Assembly: GCA_002085445.1 (NCBI GenBank)
Contig: NBMI01000008.1
Location: forward strand, 1-41,105
Source: Candidatus Parabeggiatoa sp. nov. 2
Lineage (GTDB): Bacteria > Pseudomonadota > Gammaproteobacteria > Beggiatoales > Beggiatoaceae
DNA length: 41,105 nt
Direction: 5' to 3'
The notes under the pieces are model-generated. The model did no database searches. It was not told the DNA's origin and was given only the letters and a program-made list of their open reading frames with translations. The first letter of the stretch is position 1, and each line of letters opens with the position of its first letter. The position numbers were made by a program, and so were the translations under genes. This document shows positions 7,453 through 16,402 of the stretch, piece by piece.

Positions 7453-9003
7453 TTAGCTTGAATTGACTCGAATCCGTCGTTCCTGCCGTTCATCAAAGTC
7501 AGAAGCGATGCGGTAAACTTGTACCACGATTAAAGGCAGTGCAAAGTCCAGCCAGACACCATAACGGAACAGAAAAATACTCACCGGCAACATGATAAAT
7601 ATCAGAAAAGCCCCTGAAAGCATCAGGCCCCAAAAAGAGGTAAAGCGTGCAAACAGTAAACTCATAATAATAATTAATACGACCGTTATCAACCCTTTGC
7701 CCCACTCAGGCAACTGCTCAATTTTTTCATAGTGCAGTAAAGAATGAATGGCATTGATAATAATAAGAGAACCGGGCATCTCATCCAATGGAGTCAAATG
7801 AACATCGCCGCCGTCACGATAACTCCCGCCAATAACAACAATGCGATCCGTCAAACGCGCCAAACAATCCTTCTCAGTTCCGGATTCCACACTTTGAGCC
7901 GAGCAAACCGTTAGGGCCTCTTCATCGGCCTGAGTCAGCATCACCCATGGTAATTTATTTTCCTTTAACCAAGGCATACTATACATAATCCGTTGATTAA
8001 CGTCTCGTATCTTGGTACCGATAGTCAATTGACACACTGTAACGGTTTCAGGTGGTGGCGACTGTAAAGGTACATATTGATGACCATTGCAGTTTTGAGG
8101 CTGGAACGGCTGCAAGGCTTTTTGTAGCTTAGTGGTACAATTTTGTACCATCGCCATTGCTAACAATTCAATGGATGGGACAATCTGTGGCTGTTTATCG
8201 GTGCTACAAGCGGGCTGCCATAATTGCCAACGCCTAACCACTTGATCCTCTGCACGATAAAAATGTGCCGAGGCCCATTGTAGGTAAGGTGCTGAGTGTG
8301 CAATAATTTCTTCTAAAAAACCGGTGCGTGGCACTGGAACCGGATCAGGCACGGCCCGAAAAGCACGCACAAAAATAATAGACGGGCATTCAGATTGTTC
8401 TGTTTTCGCTTTGCATTCAGTGACATAGTCCTCCAGATAGTTTTTGAGGGCCTGATCATCCGGGTGTAGTGGTGAACGTTCAACTGGCGTGGGTTGACTG
8501 ATATCGATATCCACTATCACCATACGCGCTTTGGCATCGACGGCCGCCTTAATTAGATTGGTTAGGCGATTTCTCGGTGTAAACAACGGTTCACCCCAAG
8601 CGTGGTAAGTTTCGTCATTAATATCCACTAACACAAAGGGTGGGATATTTTTTTCAGATAACGGCGGTATCATGCCTTCATTGAGAGCCATCAGCCAATC
8701 CATGCCGGTATCTTCTATATTCATCACCCAAGCATAGTTATAAGAAACCATCATCAACCACATGATGGCGAGGCCCACAACCAAACTCTTGGTGAGTTTG
8801 CGATAAAAACGTGGCACAGTATGCCAGCCTTGCTTGACGGAATGCGGCCATTGCTTGATGGAATGCCGTAGTTTTCTGATGTACCACAACACATCGGAAA
8901 ATCGTTGGGCTATCCACTCATGCCATTTTTTCCGCCAAACAAACGCCACCAAAATTAGCGAAATTAATAACCCATACAATAATAATTGCAACCAATGCGA
9001 CAA
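7453..9003 (-). CDS. CHASE2 domain membrane protein without output domain, 516 aa
   Basis: CHASE2 is an extracytoplasmic sensory domain that normally precedes a kinase, cyclase or GGDEF output. Here residues 6-23 and 73-93 are membrane helices, and about 94-420 form the CHASE2 region (DTGMDWLMAL, PPFVLVDINDETYHAWGEP, ARMVIVDIDISQPTP, RIVVIGGSYRDGGDVHLTPLD, PGSLIIINAIHSLL). Three membrane helices follow at about 437-500, then only a short charged tail (DFDERQERR). No output domain follows, so any signal must pass to a separate partner. The start is TTG 9001-9003, chosen because AAGGAG lies 8 bases upstream and the same arrangement is kept in the deleted copy. It heads the CHASE2-PPYT cluster facing the CHAT gene. 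Confidence 0.9.
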   Translation of the reverse strand: MSHWLQLLLYGLLISLILVAFVWRKKWHEWIAQRFSDVLWYIRKLRHSIKQWPHSVKQGWHTVPRFYRKLTKSLVVGLAIMWLMMVSYNYAWVMNIEDTGMDWLMALNEGMIPPLSEKNIPPFVLVDINDETYHAWGEPLFTPRNRLTNLIKAAVDAKARMVIVDIDISQPTPVERSPLHPDDQALKNYLEDYVTECKAKTEQSECPSIIFVRAFRAVPDPVPVPRTGFLEEIIAHSAPYLQWASAHFYRAEDQVVRRWQLWQPACSTDKQPQIVPSIELLAMAMVQNCTTKLQKALQPFQPQNCNGHQYVPLQSPPPETVTVCQLTIGTKIRDVNQRIMYSMPWLKENKLPWVMLTQADEEALTVCSAQSVESGTEKDCLARLTDRIVVIGGSYRDGGDVHLTPLDEMPGSLIIINAIHSLLHYEKIEQLPEWGKGLITVVLIIIMSLLFARFTSFWGLMLSGAFLIFIMLPVSIFLFRYGVWLDFALPLIVVQVYRIASDFDERQERRIRVNSS

Positions 9004-9535
9004 CTTTGTATCTCCTTAAAAAAGTCAAGCCGATATTCTGGTGAATTGAGCTATTATTGTAAAACAATTTTGTCGATTTTCTCGGCCTGGCCCTCAACCA
9101 ACGTAGTAGTTATCAGTTGTCAGTTGTCAGTGAATGGTTTCTGGATTTCGTCCGCAATGTACAAAACATCGTCATTCTAAATCATGCAATAACAATTGCA
9201 AGCAATGCGACAATTTTGTAGCTTATACTGAAAGTACAACTTCTTTTAGGAATAACTCGTCATGGCTAAGTTATTTCGCCACCCCCTTTTCTTAAAATCC
9301 GTTTCGGAACGCGTATCCGTTGTACTATTAGTCTAAAAAAGTCAATTTCATATCTGGTGAATTGGGCTTGTAAAACTATCGATTTCCTCGGCCTGGCCCT
9401 CAACCAACGTAGTGGTTATCAGTTGTCAGTTATCAGTTGTTAGTTATCAGTTGTCAGTGAATAATTTGTTGGTGAATTTCACTTCAAAGAAATCCTATTT
9501 TGTGTTGAAAAACTCGGATTTATTTGAGAAGATAT
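9004..9535. repeat. Upstream-region repeats copies 2 and 3, with a CHASE2 5'-end remnant
   Basis: Copy 2 (about 9004-9141) directly precedes the intact CHASE2 gene. Copy 3 (about 9331-9530) has no gene. Between them, 9183-9220 repeats the first codons of CHASE2 (complement of AACAATTGCA.GCAATGCGACAA), a third, dead 5' end. Positions 9298-9331 are an inverted copy of the segment at about 9634-9668 (ATACGCGTTCCGAAACGGAT). TCAGTTA/TCAGTTG heptamers lie at 9109-9131 and 9414-9457. No intact gene is seen. Confidence 0.75.
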
Positions 9536-9830
9536 CCTGTTCAGAAACAAGTGCTTGTTGTGTCGCCGGTGTCATATTGTTTCTCTCAGTTAATGGACAG
9601 TGTGAGAGTTATTGTGGGAGGTTTTATACTGATAGTACAACGGATACGCGTTCCGAAACGGATTTTTTCTCGGCGTAATGGTAGGATTGAAAGTTAGTGG
9701 GCGATAAATCGCCTACAAACGGGCCTCTTTCTAAGTGAGGCGATAAATCGCCTACTACAAACACTACAAACGATGGGTTTTCCATCTGTTTCAGGCTAGT
9801 CGATATCTGGTTCAGAAACCAGTGCTTGGG
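9536..9830 (-). pseudogene. Two remnants of an Uma2 gene 5' end
   Basis: Positions 9536-9710 repeat the start and upstream region of the Uma2 gene (compare 20222-20393): the first codons (complement of GAAACAAGTGCTTGTTGTG), CTCAGTTAATGGACAGTGTG and GATACGCGTTCCGAAACGG are shared. Positions 9779-9828 match codons about 7-24 of the same gene (GTTTTCCATC.GTTTCAGG). The rest of the gene is missing. These are relics of duplication and deletion, not a coding region. Confidence 0.7.
9700..9752. repeat. Pair of GGCGATAAATCGCC palindromes
   Basis: Two perfect 14-bp palindromes at 9700-9713 and 9739-9752, each followed by CTAC.ACAAAC. They belong to a family with about twelve copies in the window (others at 15994, 16140, 16285, 17469, 17639, 19099, 19322, 20378, 20438 and 23574). 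This is REP-like intergenic DNA. Confidence 0.85.
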
Positions 9831-9836
9831 ATAATG

Positions 9837-9869
9837 AGAAATCCGATTTTTCCAAAAAATCGGATTTCT
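9837..9869. terminator. AGAAATCCGATTTTT hairpin
   Basis: A 15-bp stem (AGAAATCCGATTTTT / AAAAATCGGATTTCT) with a 3-base loop, followed by TTTCGG on the plus strand. It is symmetric and part of a recurring palindrome family. It could end transcripts in either direction, but no nearby gene clearly needs it. Confidence 0.45.
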
Positions 9870-9946
9870 TTTCGGATTTCTTTGAGCCTTAAGAACACTT
9901 GTGTATAACGAACGATGAGAGGTTTCACTTAGGGCTATTCATATTC

Positions 9947-10052
9947 AACCCCTTTGGGGTTGGGGCCTAATTAATCATTAATCATTAATCATTAATCATT
10001 AATCATTAATCATTAATCATTAATTATTATTTTCCCCATCGGGGTTGGGGCC
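9947..10052. repeat. Composite element: AACCCC/GGGGTT palindromes around seven TTAATCA heptamers
   Basis: The palindrome AACCCCTTTGGGGTT (9947-9961) is followed by GGGGCCTAA, seven TTAATCA units, then CCCCATCGGGG and GGGGCCTAATTA again. An inverted copy with six units lies at 23404-23492. It sits directly against the 3' end of the giant gene that follows on the minus strand. Confidence 0.85.
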
Positions 10053-10055
10053 TAA

Positions 10056-13000
10056 TTACCATCGCCATCGCCACCACCAGGGACGGTACCACCACCAGCA
10101 GTATCCATGGCCTCGTCGTCTCATTGTTGAGGACGATTCTGGGGGTTCCTGGTTGGGGGAAATCAATATGGGTATGATTTCTTCAATCCCAGTTTCTGTT
10201 ATCAGTAGGACTTCGACTTTGAGGTAGTCGCCTTCTACATATTCTTCGATACCATTGGCTTGTTTTACATTGGTGCCGCCTGAAACGACTTGAATGCTTT
10301 TGGTGTATAGGTAGCTGGGCAGTGGGTAATACCATTCGATGCCGTGAAGTTGATGGGGCCATGATCCGGTCAGAACGATGTGTTCTTCTATCTTGGTCAT
10401 CACGTTTTCGGCTAAGCGATAGGCTTCTTGAAGGCGGTAGTCGTTGTTAAAAGGCGGATAGGTATCCGTTAGTTGTTTACCGCTGCTGAGTTGGCCTTCA
10501 TCTTGGAACGTTTTAACCATATCGTTGGCATTGGTGTCGGAGTCGCTGCCAAAAATCGCGGTGCAGGTTTTGTCTGTGTCCATTATCAGGGTTGTCCTGG
10601 TTCCAGTCCCACTGCAATCGGTTGTCCATTCCTTGAAATAAGAGTGGGGCGCGGGGGTGGCCTTTAACCAGATTTGTTGACCGTGTGGGTAATTTTCTAC
10701 GCAGTCGTCGCTACCATTGCCGCATTCAATGCCGTTGCTGGTGATTGTGCCTTGGCTTGGACTGACTGTTTCTTGCACCGTTGTGACGGTGAGTCTCCGT
10801 TCAATAGGCTCTGGTGGGCGTAAGGCCAATTCGGCGGTGCATTTGGTGGCGTGTTCTATTGTTACGGTGATGCTGGGTTCGGTGCCGTGGCAGTCTTCGC
10901 TCCAACCGACGAAGGTGGCATCGTTGGCGATGTTGGTGGTTAAGGTGAGCTCGGTGCCGGACGGGAAGTATTTGGCTTCGCAGTCGGCGCTGGAACATTG
11001 GGTTATTACGTCGCGGCCTTGTTTGACGGTAATGCGGCCGCTGCCGTCACCGATTTTGGCGATTCGGAATCGGTGTAGTTGCTGTTGGGCCGGATCTAAG
11101 TCAAAGGTGGCCGTGCAGTATCTTTGCCGGTTGATGGGCACCGTCGTCGGATTGCTTGTGCCGCCGCAACCGTTGCTCCAACTGGTGAAGATTGAGCCGG
11201 CCGCGGGTGTGGCTTGTAGGGTGACTACGGTATCTGAGTTGTAGTCATTCTTGGCGCGCTGACAGTCGATGTCGCAGTCAATCGCTGTGTCGGGTGCGGT
11301 TGAGTGAAATTCACCTTTGCCTGTGCCTTGTTTGGTGAGGGTTAAGGAAAATATCTCTAGGGGCTTGGCGACGGTGATTGTCTGCCTAACGCTGGTGGTT
11401 TTGCCTGTGTTGTCGGTGATGATCAAAGTCACGGTCTGTTCGCCCGGTTCGGAGAAGGTTATAGTCGGATTGACTCCGGTGGCGATTTGACCATCGGAAG
11501 TTATCCAAATCTGGCTGGTGATATTCCCATCTGGATCAGAATCGGTTGAGCCGCTGGCATCAAAGCTGACGGCGAGTCCATCTGACTGTTCTTGTGGCTC
11601 CGAGACGGCGATGACGGCTTCCGGGGCTTGGGTGCCGCAAAGGGGGAATGCGTCAACTTCGGGCCGGCCGGCGTAGTCTGCTTCGGTATTTCGGCAGAGT
11701 TTGTTGTTGTCACCAGTTAAATCAAATGATTCCAGTTTTGGTAAAGATGCCAAACTAGGGATTTCGCCGCTTAATTGATTATTGGCAACGCTGAAATTCC
11801 ATAAATTAGTGACACGACTCAGATCGGGAATACTACCCGTTAACTGGTTGTCCCCTAAATAAATGGAATGAGCCGACGTTAAGCCACTCAAATCTGGAAT
11901 TTCGCCACTGAGCTGATTAGCTGAAAGGTGTATTCCAGTCAATGACGTTAAACCAGAGAAATCTGGGATTGAACCGGTCAAGTTATTCCCTTCCAACCAA
12001 AGCGTCGTCAATTGGCTTAAATGGCTTAACTCTGGAATCGTGCCAGTCAAATCATTATACTTCAGACTTAACACTTTGAGGTTAGTCAGGCTACTTAGCT
12101 CTGGAATAGTCTCCGTGATTTTATTATGACCAAGCAGTAATTCTTGCAAACGGGTTAAAGCACTCCAATCCGGCAAAGTACCGGTTAAGTTGTTGTCATC
12201 TAAGTCAATCGCGGTGACAACGCCATTCTCACAAGACACACCAAACCAACTACACGGCGTATCCGTTGTTTTCCAACCGTCGTTGTTAGTCCAATTATCG
12301 CCCCCGGTGCTGTCGTACAGGGCGACTAGGGCTTCACATTGGGCGGTGGGAATTTCAGTGACGGCGGTGCAGTCGATAGCGGGCATTTCTTTCAGCAGTT
12401 GAATGTTATCCACGCGCCCAGCCGTATGAACCAGCACAAATTCAACCCATTGCAATTCAATGTCTGGCGCAATGGTTTTTAAATCTGCTTTGATATCGCG
12501 AGTGATGGTGTACCAAGTGTTATCTTGCATATTCTCACCCACCCCACAGATAGCATAAGTTGACTTGCTACTGAGATGACAACCTAATGGTGTATTTAGG
12601 CGATATTCCATATAGATTACCGATCCCGTTGTCTCAACACGCCAGAAAACGGTGCCAAATCCCGTTGCCATATTGACATCCCAGCGAGCAATGAAATTAG
12701 TGGTACTCAACGGACTGCCATCAGGGAATACAAACTGATAGGTGGAGCGTGAATTACCGGTTAGTTCAATCACACGGCTGTCTTTTTCGCTATCGAAAAC
12801 ATTTGCAAATGCAGAATCGCCTTGTGGGTTAGCGGAGATACTCCAACCATCGGTATCGCCATCTTCAGCGTCTTCTAAACCGTCTTCAATCAATCTAACG
12901 GTAAAGTCTTGCCCGGTGATATCCTCGGAGACTTTACTATAAGCGCGAGTGAGCGGTGCAAAATAATGCTCATTGGTGTTTTCAGGCGTGAGTGAGCCGT

Positions 13001-15818
13001 ACCACCCTTCTGGCACTGTGCATGTAAAATTACCATGACTATCAGAGGCTTGGCAATCAGCACCCGTGTTAGACAAGGATTTACTGCTGACACCTTGACC
13101 ATTATTGGTGATTGTGCCACTGATGGTGTGGAAATTGACGTCATTGCGGTTTAGCAACTGAATATCGTCAACGCGCCCAACCATATTAAATTGGACGTGT
13201 TCAACGGATAGTAATTCAATGTCCGGGGCGGCAGCTTTTAAATCGGCCTTTAAGTCGCGGGTAATGTTATGCCACTGACTATCTCGCAACTCATAACCCA
13301 AACCACAAATCGCGTAATGTCCATCGCTATTGAGATTACAACCTAAAGGTAAACCAGTACGGTATTCCAGATAGACAACAGAGCCACTGGTTTTAACCTT
13401 CCAGAAAGTTTTATTGATATGCGGATTGCCTATACCACTCTCCGTGATTTTCATGCTCCAACGCGCAATGAAATTCTCGGTACTCAGTGGACTACCATCC
13501 GGCTTAATGAATCTATAAGCTGAGTCAGGGTTGCCTTTAAAGTCAATGACTTGACTATTTTTGTCGTCATCAAAGACATTTGCGAAAGCCGCACCGCCTT
13601 CTTTATCGGTTCCATAGTAAATACTCCAGTTTTCCGTGTTGCCATCTTCAGCGTCTTCTAGCACGGTTTCATCAGATGTAACAGGAGCCGCGTTGTAAAG
13701 GCTTTGGATTTCGGCATCTGTTAAAGCCCGATTATAGATACGCACATCATCTATTTTGCCTTTGAAAAAACGCCAAATACGTTGTCCTTTGTAGTTATCA
13801 GCACCAATGATAACTGGATTTGTAGAACTTGCAATGGCTCCTGTTGCATTTAAGCTTCCTACCTGTTGCCCATTCACGTAAATTTTTACACCTTCATCTT
13901 TCGTGTGGATAAAAGTTGCAGAAACCCATTGTTCCTTTGGAAAGCTGCCAATTGCACCCTCACAACAATTGTTATTCGTATAGCCATGAATACTATTATC
14001 ATCATTACGAATGTACATAGCATACGTATCCTGTTCACGAATTGTTTCAGCAGCATTCAGTTGAAACCATTTTGTGACAATTCCTGCAACAGTATCTTGC
14101 AGTTCTTCTTTATAAAACCAAGCTGATAGTGTTATTGCTTGGAATCCACTGAGACTCGGTGCATCGGCAACCTTTATATAATCACTTTCCCCATCAAAGT
14201 TATAAGCACTCTCATGGTTTCCAAATCTATCTTCAGTCAAAGTAGCACCATGCACTATGCCATCATGCCCATTTCCACTGGCATCATTGGCATTGCCATT
14301 CATGGGATAATAAGCCGTTAAACCTTCACACAAATTGTCAGGGAGTTGGGTGTCGCCGTTGCAGCCGGTGGTAGCCGGTTTGGTTGAGTTGTAAAGGCTC
14401 TGGATTTCTGCATCTGTCAAAGCCCGATTATGAATCGTAACTTCATCTATTGCACCAAATAAAGATTGTTTACTATCGAAACACCCACCAAGACAATCTT
14501 GATCTTTTCCTATAACAAGATAATCAATGACGATGTTTGGACTTACCTTAGAAATATCGTAGGAATGGAACAGCTCGTTATTAATGTAACCGTTAATAAC
14601 GCTATCTTCATTACGATAGACAATAAAATTCCACCGATCATTTAATAAGTCAAATTGACTAGTGCTATTTTGGATGGGTCCATTAACCGTTGCTTCTAAA
14701 GTACCACGCCAAGAAAAGTTGAATACATTATATTCACTAGAATTGGCACCGTTCATAAACATATTATGAGAGCCGGCTTTTTTATCCAGTTTTACCCAAA
14801 AAGAAGTCGTAAAATCATCTTGCAGGGTTATCCGTTTATCAATCCCAATGTAATCATCAGCTTCAGTCAATTTAAGTGCTTGCCCAACGACACCATCAAC
14901 ATAAGTTGGGTTGCCAAATTCAGTGCCATGTAAACCATTCACACTGGCATCATTGGCATTGCCATTCATGGGATAATAAGCCGTTAAACCTTCACACAAA
15001 TTGTCAGGGAGTTGGGTGTCGCCGTTGCAACCCGTTTTCGGTGCAGCAGCACCCGTCGTAAATGAGTGTACCTCAGACCAAAAAGTGGGATTTCTACTTG
15101 CCCTCACTTTCCAATAATAAGTAGTGTTTTCAGACAAATTAAGGGCGGTATAATTTTGCATACCCTCAGCGGCTGCGGTTAAACAAGTCGTCGTCTCATT
15201 GCAATATCCACCACTACCAGTATCAGTGAAATTGGCAAAATCAGCTTGTGTACTAATCACAATGCGATGAGCAGAGGCTTCTGAATCAGGTTCCCAAGTA
15301 AAGACTTGCCCTGAGATTGGAATACTCGTCGCACCATGAGCCGGGCTAGTCAATGTGATATTGGGATTGCCACAAGTTGGAAACTCGTCCACTTCTGTCC
15401 AGCCTGCGTAGTTGGCGTTGGAGTCTTGGCACAGTGGGTTGCCACTTATCTCCAACGTCTGCAAACTGGCGAGCGTATTTAAAGACGGAATAGGCCCTGT
15501 CAGTTGATTGGATGACAGGCTAATCTGACTGACTTCGCTACCACTGCATGTCACACCGTACCAACTACACGGCGTATCGGTTTGTTTCCAGCCGGTGTTG
15601 TTTGTCCAGTTATCGCCGGCCGTGTTGTCGTATAGTGCAACTAATGTGTTGCACTGGGCTTGGGGAATTTGTGTTACGTCGCGGCAGGTTGTGAACGTGT
15701 CGGCGTGTAAAGGCGGTGCGATAAATAGCAACGCTAATCCTACCAGCGCGTGGCGCTTTTTGGATAGCACGGCCGCTATCGGAGGCCATGCGGTTGGGGG
15801 GTGTGTTTTGGTTAACAT
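10056..15818 (-). CDS. Giant secreted LRR/LamG/PKD surface protein with Trp-rich C-terminus, 1920 aa
   Basis: A signal peptide (HALVGLALLFIAPPLHA) ends near residue 39. Plant-type LRR start (GDNWTNN.GW..TDTPCSWYGVTC) covers 40-155. A fibronectin-III-like segment covers 155-255, and two LamG-like domains 260-490 and 490-715, each closing with NRALTDAEIQSLYN. A beta-sandwich module beginning LEDAEDG.T..W occurs at about 719 and 979, separated by a carboxypeptidase-regulatory-like region. A second LRR block covers 1149-1390, PKD 1397-1482, three InlB-type repeats (W...C.GT....C.A.F) 1486-1756, and a pilin-like domain without the N-terminal helix 1762-1879. The protein ends RGHGYCWWWYRPWWWRWRW. 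AAGGAG stands 8 bases before ATG 15818. It is likely exported and adhesive; the partner is unknown. It is a paralogue of the broken gene at 26355-33564. Confidence 0.9.
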   Translation of the reverse strand: MLTKTHPPTAWPPIAAVLSKKRHALVGLALLFIAPPLHADTFTTCRDVTQIPQAQCNTLVALYDNTAGDNWTNNTGWKQTDTPCSWYGVTCSGSEVSQISLSSNQLTGPIPSLNTLASLQTLEISGNPLCQDSNANYAGWTEVDEFPTCGNPNITLTSPAHGATSIPISGQVFTWEPDSEASAHRIVISTQADFANFTDTGSGGYCNETTTCLTAAAEGMQNYTALNLSENTTYYWKVRASRNPTFWSEVHSFTTGAAAPKTGCNGDTQLPDNLCEGLTAYYPMNGNANDASVNGLHGTEFGNPTYVDGVVGQALKLTEADDYIGIDKRITLQDDFTTSFWVKLDKKAGSHNMFMNGANSSEYNVFNFSWRGTLEATVNGPIQNSTSQFDLLNDRWNFIVYRNEDSVINGYINNELFHSYDISKVSPNIVIDYLVIGKDQDCLGGCFDSKQSLFGAIDEVTIHNRALTDAEIQSLYNSTKPATTGCNGDTQLPDNLCEGLTAYYPMNGNANDASGNGHDGIVHGATLTEDRFGNHESAYNFDGESDYIKVADAPSLSGFQAITLSAWFYKEELQDTVAGIVTKWFQLNAAETIREQDTYAMYIRNDDNSIHGYTNNNCCEGAIGSFPKEQWVSATFIHTKDEGVKIYVNGQQVGSLNATGAIASSTNPVIIGADNYKGQRIWRFFKGKIDDVRIYNRALTDAEIQSLYNAAPVTSDETVLEDAEDGNTENWSIYYGTDKEGGAAFANVFDDDKNSQVIDFKGNPDSAYRFIKPDGSPLSTENFIARWSMKITESGIGNPHINKTFWKVKTSGSVVYLEYRTGLPLGCNLNSDGHYAICGLGYELRDSQWHNITRDLKADLKAAAPDIELLSVEHVQFNMVGRVDDIQLLNRNDVNFHTISGTITNNGQGVSSKSLSNTGADCQASDSHGNFTCTVPEGWYGSLTPENTNEHYFAPLTRAYSKVSEDITGQDFTVRLIEDGLEDAEDGDTDGWSISANPQGDSAFANVFDSEKDSRVIELTGNSRSTYQFVFPDGSPLSTTNFIARWDVNMATGFGTVFWRVETTGSVIYMEYRLNTPLGCHLSSKSTYAICGVGENMQDNTWYTITRDIKADLKTIAPDIELQWVEFVLVHTAGRVDNIQLLKEMPAIDCTAVTEIPTAQCEALVALYDSTGGDNWTNNDGWKTTDTPCSWFGVSCENGVVTAIDLDDNNLTGTLPDWSALTRLQELLLGHNKITETIPELSSLTNLKVLSLKYNDLTGTIPELSHLSQLTTLWLEGNNLTGSIPDFSGLTSLTGIHLSANQLSGEIPDLSGLTSAHSIYLGDNQLTGSIPDLSRVTNLWNFSVANNQLSGEIPSLASLPKLESFDLTGDNNKLCRNTEADYAGRPEVDAFPLCGTQAPEAVIAVSEPQEQSDGLAVSFDASGSTDSDPDGNITSQIWITSDGQIATGVNPTITFSEPGEQTVTLIITDNTGKTTSVRQTITVAKPLEIFSLTLTKQGTGKGEFHSTAPDTAIDCDIDCQRAKNDYNSDTVVTLQATPAAGSIFTSWSNGCGGTSNPTTVPINRQRYCTATFDLDPAQQQLHRFRIAKIGDGSGRITVKQGRDVITQCSSADCEAKYFPSGTELTLTTNIANDATFVGWSEDCHGTEPSITVTIEHATKCTAELALRPPEPIERRLTVTTVQETVSPSQGTITSNGIECGNGSDDCVENYPHGQQIWLKATPAPHSYFKEWTTDCSGTGTRTTLIMDTDKTCTAIFGSDSDTNANDMVKTFQDEGQLSSGKQLTDTYPPFNNDYRLQEAYRLAENVMTKIEEHIVLTGSWPHQLHGIEWYYPLPSYLYTKSIQVVSGGTNVKQANGIEEYVEGDYLKVEVLLITETGIEEIIPILISPNQEPPESSSTMRRRGHGYCWWWYRPWWWRWRW

Positions 15819-16402
15819 TTGTTAGTACTCCTTTTTGGTGAGATGTCATTGGTCATTGGTTATTTTTAACTGAGTTGAAATGGTTAATGAGAGTGAGTAG
15901 CTATGGTGGCTTTTTCTAACAAGAATGTCAATCGTGATTTCTAACTGATGTACACTGCCAAGATAAATCTTGGACTCCTTCGCCGGCCGTGTTGCGATTT
16001 ATCGCCTTACGTGCGGGCGCTCTCCTAGCGCCAGTCCTAACCTTTCCCAGAAAGTGGGCCATTAACAAAATCAACTCTATCAATCCCACAACATGGCCCA
16101 CTTATAACTACAAGGATTGCATCTCACACGTTTGTAGTAGGCGATTTATCGCCTCACGCGGGCGCTCTCCAAGCGCCAGTCCTAACGTTTCCCAGAAAGT
16201 GGGCCATTAACAAAATAAACTCTATCAATTCCACAACATGGCCCACTTATAACTACAAGGATTGCATCTCACACGTTTGTAGTAGGCGATTTATCGCCTC
16301 ACGCCGCGCAGCGGAGGTTTCCAGGCCACCCAGAAATCCGCAGAAATCCGATTTTTTGGAAAAATAGGATTTCTCATTTTCTCATTGATAACTTTAAACG
16401 CT
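15819..16402. repeat. Intergenic repeats: two copies of a ~130-bp unit with palindromes
   Basis: Positions 15819-15950 are the upstream region of the giant gene, conserved at 33565-33700 and again without a gene at about 18960-19055. A CCAAGATAAATCTTGG palindrome lies at 15958-15973. Two copies of a unit follow (about 16005-16120 and 16140-16280), containing CTAACCTTTCCCAGAAAGTG, GGGCCATTAACAAAAT and CACAACATGGCCCACTTATA, each bounded by GGCGATTTATCGCC. A third copy is at 17469-17640. An AATCCGATTTTTTGGAAAAA hairpin at about 16341-16375 closes the block. No gene is seen. Confidence 0.8.

Noticed and set aside
9412..9678. 88-residue plus-strand frame
   Set aside because: Runs through heptamer repeats and the reverse strand of Uma2 relics; no family resemblance.
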